A stretch of DNA of 64,000 nucleotides from MED-G105 sp965263305 (lineage in GTDB: Bacteria > Pseudomonadota > Alphaproteobacteria > Caulobacterales > Parvularculaceae). The notes beneath the pieces were generated by a model. The model was not told the origin of the DNA. It was given only the letters and a program-made list of their open reading frames with translations, and did not search any database. The position numbers and the translations under genes are program-made. The DNA lies in contig OZ253666.1 in NCBI GenBank assembly GCA_965263305.1, forward strand, positions 3,656,367 to 3,720,366, in the 5' to 3' direction. Every line of letters starts with the position of its first letter. Positions within the stretch are counted from its first letter, which is position 1. This document shows, one piece after another, positions 27,513-36,758 of the stretch.

Positions 27513-28285
27513 TAAGCGTTTGCTTTCACTCTTTTGTAGATTTCAAGAAGACCGCGTACGGTTAAATCCTGATCAAAAATATCGATGCAATCCGTCGCCC
27601 CTTCAAAGAGGGAGGCAATGCCGCCGGTTGCGATCACCTTTAGCGGTTGGGGATACTCCGCTTTCACCCGGCGCACCAACCCCTCCATCAGACTGACATA
27701 GCCCCAGAATACGCCCGATTGCATCGCGCCGACCGTATCAACGCCGATGACCGATTTGGGTTGTTCAATCGCGATGCGCGGTAATTGCGCCGCAGCTTCA
27801 TGCAATGCCTGCATTGATAGGTTGATGCCAGGGGCGATTACGCCACCTTCAAATGCGCCATCCGCCCCCACGATATCGAAATTGGTCGCAGTGCCGGAAT
27901 CAACAACGACCAACGGCCCGCCATAAAGGGTGAACGCGCCAACGGCGTTGACCAATCGGTCGGCGCCCGCTTCCGAAGGTTTGGGGATCCGCACTTCCAC
28001 CCCTGGAATCGTCTTAGAACTGACGACAAAGGGTTCGCAGTTGAAATACCGCCGCGAAAGGTTACGCAAATGAAACAAAGATTGCGGCACCACATTGGAG
28101 ATAATGCAATCTTTTACATCCGTCAGGGCGAACCCGCCAAGGTTCATCAACTGTGTCAACCAGACGGCGTACTCGTCGGCGGTGCGTGTCGACGAGGTCG
28201 ATGTGCGCCATTGGGCGCGCGTCTCGTCCCCTTCATAAAGGCCAATCACGGAATTGGTGTTGCCAACATCGATGGCGAGCAGCAT
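27512..28285 (-). CDS. coaX: Type III pantothenate kinase
   Basis: CoaX phosphorylates pantothenate with ATP, the first committed step of coenzyme A synthesis, and is insensitive to CoA feedback. The 257-residue protein shows the ASKHA-fold phosphate loop LAIDVGNTNSVIGLYEG at residues 3-19, the pantothenate and phosphate motifs GADRLVNAVGA and VDSGTATNFD, and the GGVIAPG motif. Length and domain order are normal. It overlaps the RNase J start by one base and lies 254 bp after birA, the typical alphaproteobacterial order birA-coaX-rnj. Confidence 0.95.
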   Translation of the reverse strand: MLLAIDVGNTNSVIGLYEGDETRAQWRTSTSSTRTADEYAVWLTQLMNLGGFALTDVKDCIISNVVPQSLFHLRNLSRRYFNCEPFVVSSKTIPGVEVRIPKPSEAGADRLVNAVGAFTLYGGPLVVVDSGTATNFDIVGADGAFEGGVIAPGINLSMQALHEAAAQLPRIAIEQPKSVIGVDTVGAMQSGVFWGYVSLMEGLVRRVKAEYPQPLKVIATGGIASLFEGATDCIDIFDQDLTVRGLLEIYKRVKANA

Positions 28286-28539
28286 GGATCGTCTTTCTTC
28301 TAGTGGCGCGCCCTAAACAAGCGACTGCTTAGCATCAAGGCGGCCGACAAAACATGAGTGCGTCCAGATCATGAACCGGTAAAACGTTACGTTTCCGGGG
28401 TTTTCATGACCCAAAATATCATTTGATTGGACTGTAAAGCGCTCTCGATCATATGGCCATTGCTCATATCATCGCGCCAATCACGGCCGTAAAAAGAGGC
28501 CAGACAACCCAATGGGGTAACGAGATAGGCCCCGCGCTC

Positions 28540-29337
28540 CTATCTCAGATCCACCGAGAGGGAGCCGGCAACAATGGATCGCTCGCCAGCGCTTGTCTCA
28601 AGGCGTAAAGCACCTAACCCATCGAGCCCCAACAGGCGGCCGCGTTCCGTTTCCCCCGACGGCAATGTAACGCTCGCCATTGCGCCCACGCCATATCCGT
28701 AGGCCATCCAGCCATCGACAACCGCATCCCTGCCCTTCACCCGCCAGACCTCGCGCCAGGCGGTAAACGCCTCGTCAAAAACACGCAAGAGATCTATTGG
28801 TGATGGTATGGGAACGCCCCTCATAAGATGGTCCATCAGCCGGGTGGTTGGATAGGGCGTATCCTCCGGCAGGCCGGTGATGTTCACGCCGCACCCAAGG
28901 GAAACGATCGTTTCGCCCAATGGGTCCGTCATCGTTTCCGCAAGCAATCCGGAAATTTTGGCCCCGTCGATCAAAATATCATTGGGCCATTTCAGTCGAA
29001 TGTCAGCCATCGGTGCGAACCGGGCCAAAGCATCTCTCAACGCCACGCCCGCCGCGATGGATGTTAACGGTAATTCATCAGCAGGCAGAGCGGGTTTGCA
29101 AACAAAGGTGGCGGCGAGGTCGCCAATATTTTGCCGCCAAGCCGCGCCGCGCCGCCCGTACCCCGCCGTTTGAAGATCAGCGAGGATCCAGGATGGTCCG
29201 ATGTCCCCTTCATCGATCCGTCGGCGTGCTTCTAAACTTGTGGAATCGAGCGTTTCAAATCGGGCGAGCCGCGCCCCCGATACAAAACCGGCAGAATTCG
29301 CCGTCTTCATCGCGGGGGCTGGAGGCTCAACGGGCAT
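28540..29337 (-). CDS. birA: Biotin-[acetyl-CoA-carboxylase] ligase
   Basis: BirA activates biotin as biotinyl-AMP and attaches it to the BCCP subunit of acetyl-CoA carboxylase. From the ATG at 29337 the protein has 265 residues. It lacks the N-terminal DNA-binding domain of the E. coli enzyme, so it is a group I ligase without repressor function. The catalytic domain shows LDSTSLEARRR, the biotin-binding loop GYGRRGAAW (canonical GRGRRG-W), and KWPNDILIDGAKISGLLAE with the catalytic lysine. A start at 29310 is also possible. The frame extends into nuoN, but translation from there is unlikely. It begins 41 bp after nuoN, the usual alphaproteobacterial position. Confidence 0.93.
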   Translation of the reverse strand: MPVEPPAPAMKTANSAGFVSGARLARFETLDSTSLEARRRIDEGDIGPSWILADLQTAGYGRRGAAWRQNIGDLAATFVCKPALPADELPLTSIAAGVALRDALARFAPMADIRLKWPNDILIDGAKISGLLAETMTDPLGETIVSLGCGVNITGLPEDTPYPTTRLMDHLMRGVPIPSPIDLLRVFDEAFTAWREVWRVKGRDAVVDGWMAYGYGVGAMASVTLPSGETERGRLLGLDGLGALRLETSAGERSIVAGSLSVDLR

Positions 29338-29378
29338 GATGCACTTGGCGCTCCCTTCGCCTTCAGAGAATATAGAGC

Positions 29379-30878
29379 CTAGAAAAGCGCCGCCGCCGCC
29401 GCCTGGGCGGCGCGTTGCAACGGCCCCACCCCGACGAGCAAAATCGGCAGCATCAATAGGGCTGATGCCCCGGCGATCATGCCAAGGGCTGCGCCAGATT
29501 CCCGCTCGAACGGCTCGGCGGGCTCGTCGAACCACATAATCCAAACGACACGGAGGTAATAGAACGCCGCCACGGCGCTCAGAACAACGCCCGTGACCGC
29601 GAGCCAAATGAGCCCGGCGTCAACCGCAGCGCCGAAGACAAACAATTTACCGAAAAACCCGCCCGTCGGCGGCACGCCTGCCAGGGAGAAGAACAGCACC
29701 GTCAAAATCGCAGCAAGGGTCGGATTCGTTTGGGAAAGGCCCGAAAGATCAGAAAGGTTCTCCGTTAACCCGCCGCGCCGGCGCATCATCAGGATGCACG
29801 CGAACACGCCGATGGTCATCATGACGTAAATCGTCATGTAAACAAGCAAGGCGCTCACGCCCCGCTCGCCAGCAGCGGCGAGGCCGACAAGCGCAAACCC
29901 CATATGACCGATTGAAGAATACGCCATGAGGCGCTTGATGTTTGTTTGAGCAATCGCTGAGAACGACCCGATGGACATCGAGGCGACCGCGATAATGGCG
30001 ATCACCGGCGTCCAATCGTTCAACAAAGCAGGAAATGCGGCGACCATGGCCCGGGCGAATAGCGCCATGGCCGCAAATTTCGGCGCGGCGGCGAAAAACG
30101 CCGTCACGGGCGTTGGCGAGCCTTCGTACACATCCGGCGTCCACATATGAAATGGCGCGGCGGACACTTTGAACGCCAAGCCGGAAATCAAAAAGACAAG
30201 ACCGATGATAAGGCCAATATTATTGTCAGTTTTTGAGGCGACATCCGCGATCTCGGCGAACCCAGTCGCGCCGGTGAAGCCGTAAATCAAGGAGGCGCCA
30301 TAAAGTAACAGACCGGAGGACAATGCACCGAGCACGAAGTATTTTAATCCCGCCTCGGTCGACCGGCGGCTGTCGCGGTTGAAAGACGCCAAGATATAGA
30401 GCGCCAAACTTTGGGTTTCGACACCCATATAAAGCGCAATGAGATCGTTCGCCGACACCATCAGGGCCATGCCGAAGGCCGCTAATAAAATCAGAACGGG
30501 GTATTCGAATTTCTTCAGCGCATCGCTCGAAGGGTAATCCGCCGACATCACAATCGCCAACGCCGCTGCGCCAAAGATGACGACTTTCGCAAAACCGCTA
30601 AAAGCATCTATGCGAAATGCGCCGTCAAAAAGGGAAATCGCATCGCCGCCGATTGCCGCCCAAGAGGCCAATAAGCAGATAATGAGGATCGCCGTCGCCA
30701 CCAACGCCACCATGGCGTTACGACCGCCGCCGCCGCCCGCGCCATTGGCGACGAGAGAGTTGTTGGCGCTCACCGCCTCGCGCTCCTCGCCGGCGAAAAC
30801 GCCGAAAATCAGCAACGCCATTGCGCCGAGGGCCAGCAGAAGTTCCGGCAAGGCATGGGTCAGGGTTTCAACGCTCAT
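29379..30878 (-). CDS. nuoN: NADH-quinone oxidoreductase subunit N
   Basis: NuoN is an antiporter-like membrane subunit of complex I. The 499-residue protein has about 14 predicted transmembrane helices. Family motifs include GVETQSLALYILASF with the key glutamate near residue 148, GLAFKVSAAPFHMWTPDVYEGSPTPVTAFFA, and IKRLMAYSSIGHMGFAL with the proton-channel lysine. A glycine-rich loop (NGAGGGGGRN) near residue 50 is an unusual low-complexity insert. The gene ends the nuo locus and is followed by birA after 41 bp. Confidence 0.97.
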   Translation of the reverse strand: MSVETLTHALPELLLALGAMALLIFGVFAGEEREAVSANNSLVANGAGGGGGRNAMVALVATAILIICLLASWAAIGGDAISLFDGAFRIDAFSGFAKVVIFGAAALAIVMSADYPSSDALKKFEYPVLILLAAFGMALMVSANDLIALYMGVETQSLALYILASFNRDSRRSTEAGLKYFVLGALSSGLLLYGASLIYGFTGATGFAEIADVASKTDNNIGLIIGLVFLISGLAFKVSAAPFHMWTPDVYEGSPTPVTAFFAAAPKFAAMALFARAMVAAFPALLNDWTPVIAIIAVASMSIGSFSAIAQTNIKRLMAYSSIGHMGFALVGLAAAGERGVSALLVYMTIYVMMTIGVFACILMMRRRGGLTENLSDLSGLSQTNPTLAAILTVLFFSLAGVPPTGGFFGKLFVFGAAVDAGLIWLAVTGVVLSAVAAFYYLRVVWIMWFDEPAEPFERESGAALGMIAGASALLMLPILLVGVGPLQRAAQAAAAALF

Positions 30879-30925
30879 CTGTCTTTTGCCTATTTATCAG
30901 CACTCATGGGGCTTTTCAGCCAACT

Positions 30926-32554
30926 CTAATGTCCAGCGGACGCCGCGCCATCGCTCAGGGCCGTCACCGCCCCCTCGCCGCCGGCCAGCGCCGCGTTATA
31001 ATTCGTCAGCACCAGGTCCACCGATGGGGCGAACACGGATAACGCCGGATGGGGGTAGACGCCAAGGTAGAGCGCAAACGCCATCAGAACACCCAGCATC
31101 GCCATTTCGCGGTTCGTCACGTCCTTGATGGACATGAGATTGTCTTTCGTCATTTTGCCGTAGACGACCTCCCGGAAGAGCCGCAACGCATAGGCCGCCG
31201 ATAGGATCACCCCGAAGGCGGCGAAAAATGCGACCCAGCTATTGGCTTTAAACGCGCCCGCCATGGTCAGGAATTCGCCGACAAAGCCAGAAATACCCGG
31301 TAGCCCGACATTGCCCATCGTGAAGAATAGGAAAATGAAGGCATAGAACGGCATGCGATGGACGAGACCGCCAAAGGCCGCGATTTCCCTCGTATGCATC
31401 CGGTCGTAAACAACACCAACGCACAAAAAGAGCGCGCCAGAGATGAAGCCGTGGGACAACATTTGGAAGAGCGCGCCCTCCACCCCTTGAGCCGTGCCGG
31501 TAAAGATCCCCATCGTGACAAAGCCCATATGGGCGACCGATGAATAGGCGATCAGTTTCTTCATATCCTCCTGCACGAGGGCGACGAGTGAGGTATAAAT
31601 AATGGCGACGATGGATAAGGCGTAAACGAGCGGCGCAAAGTCGGCGCTCGCGATGGGAAACATCGGCAATGAAAAGCGAATAAATCCGTAGCCGCCCATT
31701 TTCAAAAGGATCGCCGCTAGAATAACAGAACCCGCCGTCGGCGCCTGTACGTGGGCGTCGGGCAACCATGTGTGCACCGGCCACATGGGCATTTTTACGG
31801 CGAAGGACGCAAAGAACGCGAGCCACAGCCAGGTTTGCGCCCCGGCTGGGAAAGCCACTTGTTGTAAGGTCGGAATATCCGTCGTGCCAGCATCCGGATA
31901 GCTATACATCCAAAGGATGGCGATCAACATCAATACCGAACCGACGAAAGTATAAAGAAAGAACTTCAGCGCCGCATAGACACGGCTCGGCATGCGGTAC
32001 CCAGCGAATTCCTTCACCCCGTCAGAGCCCCATACCCCGATGATCAGGAACATCGGGATCAGGCTGCCCTCAAAGAACAGATAGAACACCACAAGATCGA
32101 GGGCGCAGAAGACGCCAATGACCAACGTCTCCATCACCAAAAAGGCGATCATGTAATCCGCGACGCGGTGCTTAATAGAATCCCAGGATGCGATAATGCA
32201 GATCGGGAAGAAGAACGTGGTCAACAGAACGAACAGAACCGAAACGCCGTCAACGCCCATTTTGTAATTGACGCCGCCGCCCAGCCATTCAGCTTTTTCT
32301 ACGAGCTGATAGCCCGCCAAGGTCGTATCGTAGAATAGCACATACATGAGAACGGACAGCACGAAGACGGCGCTCGTCGCCAAAAGCGCGATCAACCGAG
32401 CATTCTTCTCAAGTTGCGATAATCCGTCGGCGGTTAAAGCGCCATTGGCGTCCTTTTGGGCCATCATCCGCCCGATGGCGATGAACAAAGCGCCCATCAA
32501 TGGGAAAAAAGTGATGATACTGAGCCAGGGCCCTGATGCGAGGGACTCGGTCAT
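30926..32554 (-). CDS. nuoM: NADH-quinone oxidoreductase subunit M
   Basis: NuoM is an antiporter-like proton-translocating subunit in the membrane arm of complex I. At 542 residues with about 14 transmembrane helices it is of slightly greater than usual length (about 510). Motifs include FFEGSLIPMFLIIGVWG with the essential glutamate, FAVKMPMWPVHTWLPDAHVQAPTAGSVILA, and DMKKLIAYSSVAHMGFVTMG. Its ATG overlaps the nuoL stop by 4 bases (ATGA), so the two are translationally coupled. The C-terminal tail is Ala/Gly-rich. Confidence 0.97.
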   Translation of the reverse strand: MTESLASGPWLSIITFFPLMGALFIAIGRMMAQKDANGALTADGLSQLEKNARLIALLATSAVFVLSVLMYVLFYDTTLAGYQLVEKAEWLGGGVNYKMGVDGVSVLFVLLTTFFFPICIIASWDSIKHRVADYMIAFLVMETLVIGVFCALDLVVFYLFFEGSLIPMFLIIGVWGSDGVKEFAGYRMPSRVYAALKFFLYTFVGSVLMLIAILWMYSYPDAGTTDIPTLQQVAFPAGAQTWLWLAFFASFAVKMPMWPVHTWLPDAHVQAPTAGSVILAAILLKMGGYGFIRFSLPMFPIASADFAPLVYALSIVAIIYTSLVALVQEDMKKLIAYSSVAHMGFVTMGIFTGTAQGVEGALFQMLSHGFISGALFLCVGVVYDRMHTREIAAFGGLVHRMPFYAFIFLFFTMGNVGLPGISGFVGEFLTMAGAFKANSWVAFFAAFGVILSAAYALRLFREVVYGKMTKDNLMSIKDVTNREMAMLGVLMAFALYLGVYPHPALSVFAPSVDLVLTNYNAALAGGEGAVTALSDGAASAGH

Positions 32555-34749
32555 TGGCCGCCTCCAGCGCGGATAAGGATGTAGGTGATGAGAACCCCGA
32601 TACCGACGAGCATCGCGAATGCATAGTGATACATATAGCCAGTCTGCAGGCGGACAATTTTCTTCGCGCTCAGGGCGACGGTCGCCGCCACCCCGTCGGG
32701 ACCAAACCGGTCGATCGTCTTCCCGTCACCGGCTTTCCAAAGGAACCGACCAATCGCATTCGCCGGTTTCACAAAAAGAACGCTGTAGATCTCGTCAAAA
32801 TACCATTTGTTTTTTAGGAACCCGAAGATAATCCCACCAGGGCGCAAGAGCCCGGGGCGCAATGGATCACCGCGCAGGTAATGCACGGCGGCGCCAAATA
32901 ACCCGGTTAGCATTGCAACGAGCGGCGCCCATAGAACCCATTTTGGTACGGGAGGATGGCCGTGCGCTTCCTTTTCGCCTTCACCGGCGACAGTGGAATG
33001 CCCCGCTTCCGCAGCATGATCAGACGCCGTCCCGTGCCAGCCTGACGTTTCTGCGTGTTCCGCATCAGCATGCGCCTCGTCAACATGGGTGGCGTCGCCA
33101 TGATCTGAACTGTGGTCAGATCCATGCGCCCCATGGTCTGTTGACGCTGAATAAAGAACGCCGTTCCAGAAGGTGTCGGCTTTCTTGCCCACAAATTGAG
33201 GGTAAAACGCCATCCCCGCTAACAACGCGCCAACCGCGAGCGGCGCCAACGGCGCAAGCATTGTGTTCGGCACTTCATGAGGGTGTAAGCGAACCTCTTC
33301 CGGGGCGCGCGAGGGTCCGTTGAACGTTAAGAATATCAACCGCCAAGAATAGAACGCTGTAAAGACCGCCGCGATCAACCCCATGACAAAGGCGAAGTGC
33401 CCATAGGCGCGCCCTGCCACTCCGGCGGCGTAGGCTGATTCAATCACGACGTCCTTAGAAACGAAACCAGCTGTGCCGACGGGCGCACCAAAAAGTGTCA
33501 ACCCCGGAATACCAACACCGGTGATCGCGATGGTCCCGATCAGCATGAATACCCAGGTCAGAGGTAATAAAGTGCGTACGCCCCCCATTTTCTTAATATC
33601 CTGCTCGTGGTGCATGCCAATGATGACGGAACCCGAACCGAGGAACAAAAGCGCCTTGAAAAACGCGTGGGTGAAAAGATGGAACATCGCAGCGCCATAG
33701 GCGCCAACGCCAGCGGCGAAGAACATGTAGCCAAGCTGGGAACAGGTTGAGTATGCGATGACCTTTTTGATGTCGTCTTGAAGAAGACCGACGGTCGCCG
33801 CGAAAAACGCCGTGACGGCGCCAACCAACGTCACGAGCGCGGCAGCGTCTGGTGCGTTTTCATAAATAACGGAACAGCGGCAGACGAGGAAAACGCCTGC
33901 CGTCACCATGGTCGCCGCGTGAATAAGCGCGGACACCGGCGTCGGGCCCTCCATCGCATCGGGCAACCAGGTATGGAGGAAGAACTGCGCCGACTTACCC
34001 ATGGCGCCAATAAACAACAGAACAGCGATCGTCGTGAGGGCGTGATACTCGCCGCCCAAAAAGGTAATCGTCAGGGTCTGGATTGGCGCGCCTTCCCCCG
34101 CACGCCATGGCGTCACCACTTCGTTTTGCGCGATAGCGGAGAAAACAGCGTCAAACTCAACTGACCCAAAGACATAAAACACACAGAAAATGCCAAGGGC
34201 GAAACCAAAATCGCCAACGCGGTTGACCACAAACGCTTTGATCGCCGCGTCGTTGGCTGATTTCTTCTTAAACCAGAACCCGATCAGCAAGTATGACGCA
34301 AGGCCAACCCCCTCCCAGCCAAAAAAGAGCTGCAGGAAGTTATCCGCCGTCACCAGCATCAACATGGCGAAGGTAAAAAGCGACAGGAATGCAAAAAAAC
34401 GCGGCTGTTCGCCGTATTCTTTCATATAGCCCATCGAATAGACATGAACGAGGAACGAAACCGAGTTCACGACCACCAACATGACGGCCGACAGAGTGTC
34501 GAGGCGTACGGACCAATCGGCGATGAAATCGCCAGAGGAAAACCAGTTGAACAACACAATTGTGCGCGGATGACCGCCGAGGGCGACATCAAAAAACAAG
34601 ACCCATGAATAAAGGGCGGCGATCGCCATTAAGCTCGTTGTCACTATTTGCGCCGCGCCGGCACCGGCAGAACCGGCAAGACGGCTTATCGGCATCGCCA
34701 TCAGCGCACCGAACAACGGCAAAAGCACGACAAAAGGTTCAAGGCTCAT
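32551..34749 (-). CDS. nuoL: NADH-quinone oxidoreductase subunit L
   Basis: NuoL is the distal antiporter-like subunit of complex I and carries the long lateral helix. At 732 residues it is longer than most (610-700). The core motifs FFGWEGVGLASYLLIGFW, SAQFFLHTWLPDAMEGPTPVSALIHAATMV and DIKKVIAYSTCSQLGYMF are intact. The extra length is a His/Asp/Ala-rich, probably cytoplasmic or periplasmic loop at about residues 533-600, with 12 histidines, mostly in DH or AH pairs, before the lateral-helix region. The C-terminus keeps the final amphipathic and membrane helices. It is coupled to nuoM and starts 24 bp after nuoK. Confidence 0.97.
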   Translation of the reverse strand: MSLEPFVVLLPLFGALMAMPISRLAGSAGAGAAQIVTTSLMAIAALYSWVLFFDVALGGHPRTIVLFNWFSSGDFIADWSVRLDTLSAVMLVVVNSVSFLVHVYSMGYMKEYGEQPRFFAFLSLFTFAMLMLVTADNFLQLFFGWEGVGLASYLLIGFWFKKKSANDAAIKAFVVNRVGDFGFALGIFCVFYVFGSVEFDAVFSAIAQNEVVTPWRAGEGAPIQTLTITFLGGEYHALTTIAVLLFIGAMGKSAQFFLHTWLPDAMEGPTPVSALIHAATMVTAGVFLVCRCSVIYENAPDAAALVTLVGAVTAFFAATVGLLQDDIKKVIAYSTCSQLGYMFFAAGVGAYGAAMFHLFTHAFFKALLFLGSGSVIIGMHHEQDIKKMGGVRTLLPLTWVFMLIGTIAITGVGIPGLTLFGAPVGTAGFVSKDVVIESAYAAGVAGRAYGHFAFVMGLIAAVFTAFYSWRLIFLTFNGPSRAPEEVRLHPHEVPNTMLAPLAPLAVGALLAGMAFYPQFVGKKADTFWNGVLYSASTDHGAHGSDHSSDHGDATHVDEAHADAEHAETSGWHGTASDHAAEAGHSTVAGEGEKEAHGHPPVPKWVLWAPLVAMLTGLFGAAVHYLRGDPLRPGLLRPGGIIFGFLKNKWYFDEIYSVLFVKPANAIGRFLWKAGDGKTIDRFGPDGVAATVALSAKKIVRLQTGYMYHYAFAMLVGIGVLITYILIRAGGGQ

Positions 34750-34773
34750 CGCAGATACGGCTCTTTATTGGCG

Positions 34774-35082
34774 TTAATTCTTCATCAGGTTCGCGTCGTC
34801 GACGGAGATGTCGCCGCGATTACGGAAATAGGCGACGAGGATCGCAAGGCCCACGGCCGCCTCGGCCGCCGCCACAGTCAGCACCATGAAAGCGAAAACC
34901 TGACCGGTGAGATCCCCAAGGAACTGGGAGAACGCGACGAAATTGATATTTACGGAGAGGAGCATCAATTCGACGGACATCAAGATCACGATGACATTTT
35001 TGCGGTTTAGGAAGATACCCGCCATGCCGATCGCGAAAAGGATCGCCGCCACCGACAAGTAATGTCCCAGTCCTATATCCAT
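34774..35082 (-). CDS. nuoK: NADH-quinone oxidoreductase subunit K
   Basis: NuoK is a small membrane subunit of complex I. The 102 residues form three transmembrane helices. The conserved buried glutamates are present in LMSVELMLLSVNINFV (residue about 36) and in AAAEAAVGLAI (about 72). Both take part in the proton-transfer path. It lies 37 bp after nuoJ and before nuoL in canonical order. Confidence 0.97.
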   Translation of the reverse strand: MDIGLGHYLSVAAILFAIGMAGIFLNRKNVIVILMSVELMLLSVNINFVAFSQFLGDLTGQVFAFMVLTVAAAEAAVGLAILVAYFRNRGDISVDDANLMKN

Positions 35083-35119
35083 TCTGTCGAACCCCTCGAA
35101 TTGACGCCGTTAGACCCGG

Positions 35120-35752
35120 TTAAATGCCTTGGCCGGTTTTGACTTTTCTGATCTCAACCGACGCGCTGCGCAAACGCGAGGCCTGCTCAGCGGGGTCTTG
35201 TTTCTTGATGCCAGAGCGCTCTCTGAACGTCAGCGTGATCGCGCCGATCATCGCGACCAGCAGTACGACCCCTGCGATCTGAAAGTAGTGCACGTAGTCT
35301 GTGTAGAGAATAAGCCCCAGCGCTTCGATATTGTTCGGCCCTGCAACAACCCCTGTCTCCGCCGCTGTGGGCGCCGGATGGGCGCGCTGTAGAACCTCGT
35401 CATCCGGAAAGGCCCAAGCCGCCACAACTAAGATAAGTTCCACAACAATGACCGCCGCCATCGCGCCGCCAATCGGCAGATATTGCAAAAACCCCTGACG
35501 AAACTCGACAAAGTCGACGTCCAACATCATCACGACGAACAGGAACAACACGGCAACGGCGCCCACATATACGACCACAAGGAGCATCGCGAGATACTCA
35601 GCCCCGATGAGGACGAACAACCCAGCGGCGGAAATAAACGCCGAAATCAGAAACAGCACCGAATAAACCGGGTTCCGCGCGGCAATCACCATCAACCCGG
35701 AGGCGATGAGAGCAGCGGAGAACATCCAAAAAATAAGAGCGGCGAATGTCAT
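35120..35752 (-). CDS. nuoJ: NADH-quinone oxidoreductase subunit J
   Basis: NuoJ is a five-helix membrane subunit of complex I. The 210-residue protein shows RNPVYSVLFLI near the N-terminus and the conserved YVGAVAVLFLFVVMMLDVDF with the pi-bulge glycine/valine region in its third helix. A soluble C-terminal tail (from about residue 178) is longer and more basic than usual. Upstream, instead of nuoI, come a 290-bp gap and the DUF6702 and M1 peptidase genes, so nuoJKLMN probably need a promoter of their own or read-through. Confidence 0.96.
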   Translation of the reverse strand: MTFAALIFWMFSAALIASGLMVIAARNPVYSVLFLISAFISAAGLFVLIGAEYLAMLLVVVYVGAVAVLFLFVVMMLDVDFVEFRQGFLQYLPIGGAMAAVIVVELILVVAAWAFPDDEVLQRAHPAPTAAETGVVAGPNNIEALGLILYTDYVHYFQIAGVVLLVAMIGAITLTFRERSGIKKQDPAEQASRLRSASVEIRKVKTGQGI

Positions 35753-36044
35753 AAAGGCGACCGGTTGGCGTCGTTTAAGTTGAGCGCGTCTCTCCGCCCT
35801 AAAGGTTGACGGCGAGACAGCGGGCGGCGCGCGAAGCTACGCCTCGCATGCGGTTGAACGGATACGCCCTCCATCGCAATGCGACCGAGGATCGCGGGGG
35901 CTTGAATTGAAGCGCGTTGTAGACCGCTCGGCGCCTTTTGCAAAGGCGAAAACGCGTCTTTCATCGACCATCGGCCGGCAACAAGATTGTTCGATTTAAG
36001 AAGGGTTTAGCGGGGCCCAAGGGAAGTGCTCGCCCCGAGGGCGA

Positions 36045-36746
36045 TTAGAATGGAACGCTCGCGGCCTTCGCCCCGCTATCGTTCTTATTGTCGTCCCCAA
36101 GGGCGGTCTCATCAGCCTCTTCAGGAGCCTTCTGAACGTCATTGAACGCTGCCGCCTGTCGGCCTTTGCCATCGTCGAAGATAAGGGTGCGCGTTTTGTC
36201 GTGAATAGTGATGTTCACGTGGTTCACTTGGTCGGCAAAGACGTCGCGCAGCAGATCGTTTTCAATGAACAAGCGCGTCGGCGGAGCCGCGAGGCGTATC
36301 TCCTGATAAATATAAACATGATTAGCCTTCACCTCAGCGCCGATTGTTTCGATATTCAAAACAGCCTCATCAGCGCCGAAAAGACGAAACTTGTCCGACG
36401 CCATCAACGCCAGTCGTGCGCGCGCCTCCAGGTCTGTTAGGGCCAACCGCCCGCTGCCTGTTTCACCTTTACGGGATGTCGCTTCCGCTTCATCATCGTC
36501 AGATCGTGCAGCCGCCGCCACGGACAAGGCCGTCAGCGCATCATGGGCGTGCAGCTCATGGGTGATCTCAATACGCCCAGCCGATTTTGACGACGCTTCA
36601 TCAGCCCGCCAGACAACATTTGTCAGGGCCAGACGCGCGCGATGGGCGTGGGCGGCGTGGTTTAGCCCTACCATTGCGAGGCTGACAGCCCCGACGCCGA
36701 TCATAAGGTCCCGGCGTCGGAGAAATCGTGCTGACAATACCGTCAC
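36045..36746 (-). CDS. DUF6702 family exported protein
   Basis: The 233-residue protein begins at a GTG (GGGGG upstream) with a Tat-like signal (RRRDLMIGVGAVSLAMVGLNHAAHAH), so it is probably exported. After it, HRARLALTNVVWR, IEITHELHAHDAL, and the middle strand pattern with FAD-like and YIYQEIRLA motifs match DUF6702, a beta-rich domain of unknown function. The C-terminal 45 residues are acidic and low-complexity. It starts 12 bp after the M1 peptidase stop, so the two are very likely one transcription unit. DUF6702 proteins often accompany M1 peptidases, which suggests a joint extracytoplasmic role. Confidence 0.7.
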   Translation of the reverse strand: MTVLSARFLRRRDLMIGVGAVSLAMVGLNHAAHAHRARLALTNVVWRADEASSKSAGRIEITHELHAHDALTALSVAAAARSDDDEAEATSRKGETGSGRLALTDLEARARLALMASDKFRLFGADEAVLNIETIGAEVKANHVYIYQEIRLAAPPTRLFIENDLLRDVFADQVNHVNITIHDKTRTLIFDDGKGRQAAAFNDVQKAPEEADETALGDDNKNDSGAKAASVPF

Positions 36747-36758
36747 TGATAGCCCCCG

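Noticed and set aside
35749..35964. 71-codon minus-strand ORF overlapping the start of nuoJ and extending upstream
   Set aside because: It overlaps the conserved start of nuoJ, is Arg/Ser/Pro-rich like many random GC-rich frames, and has no ribosome-binding site.
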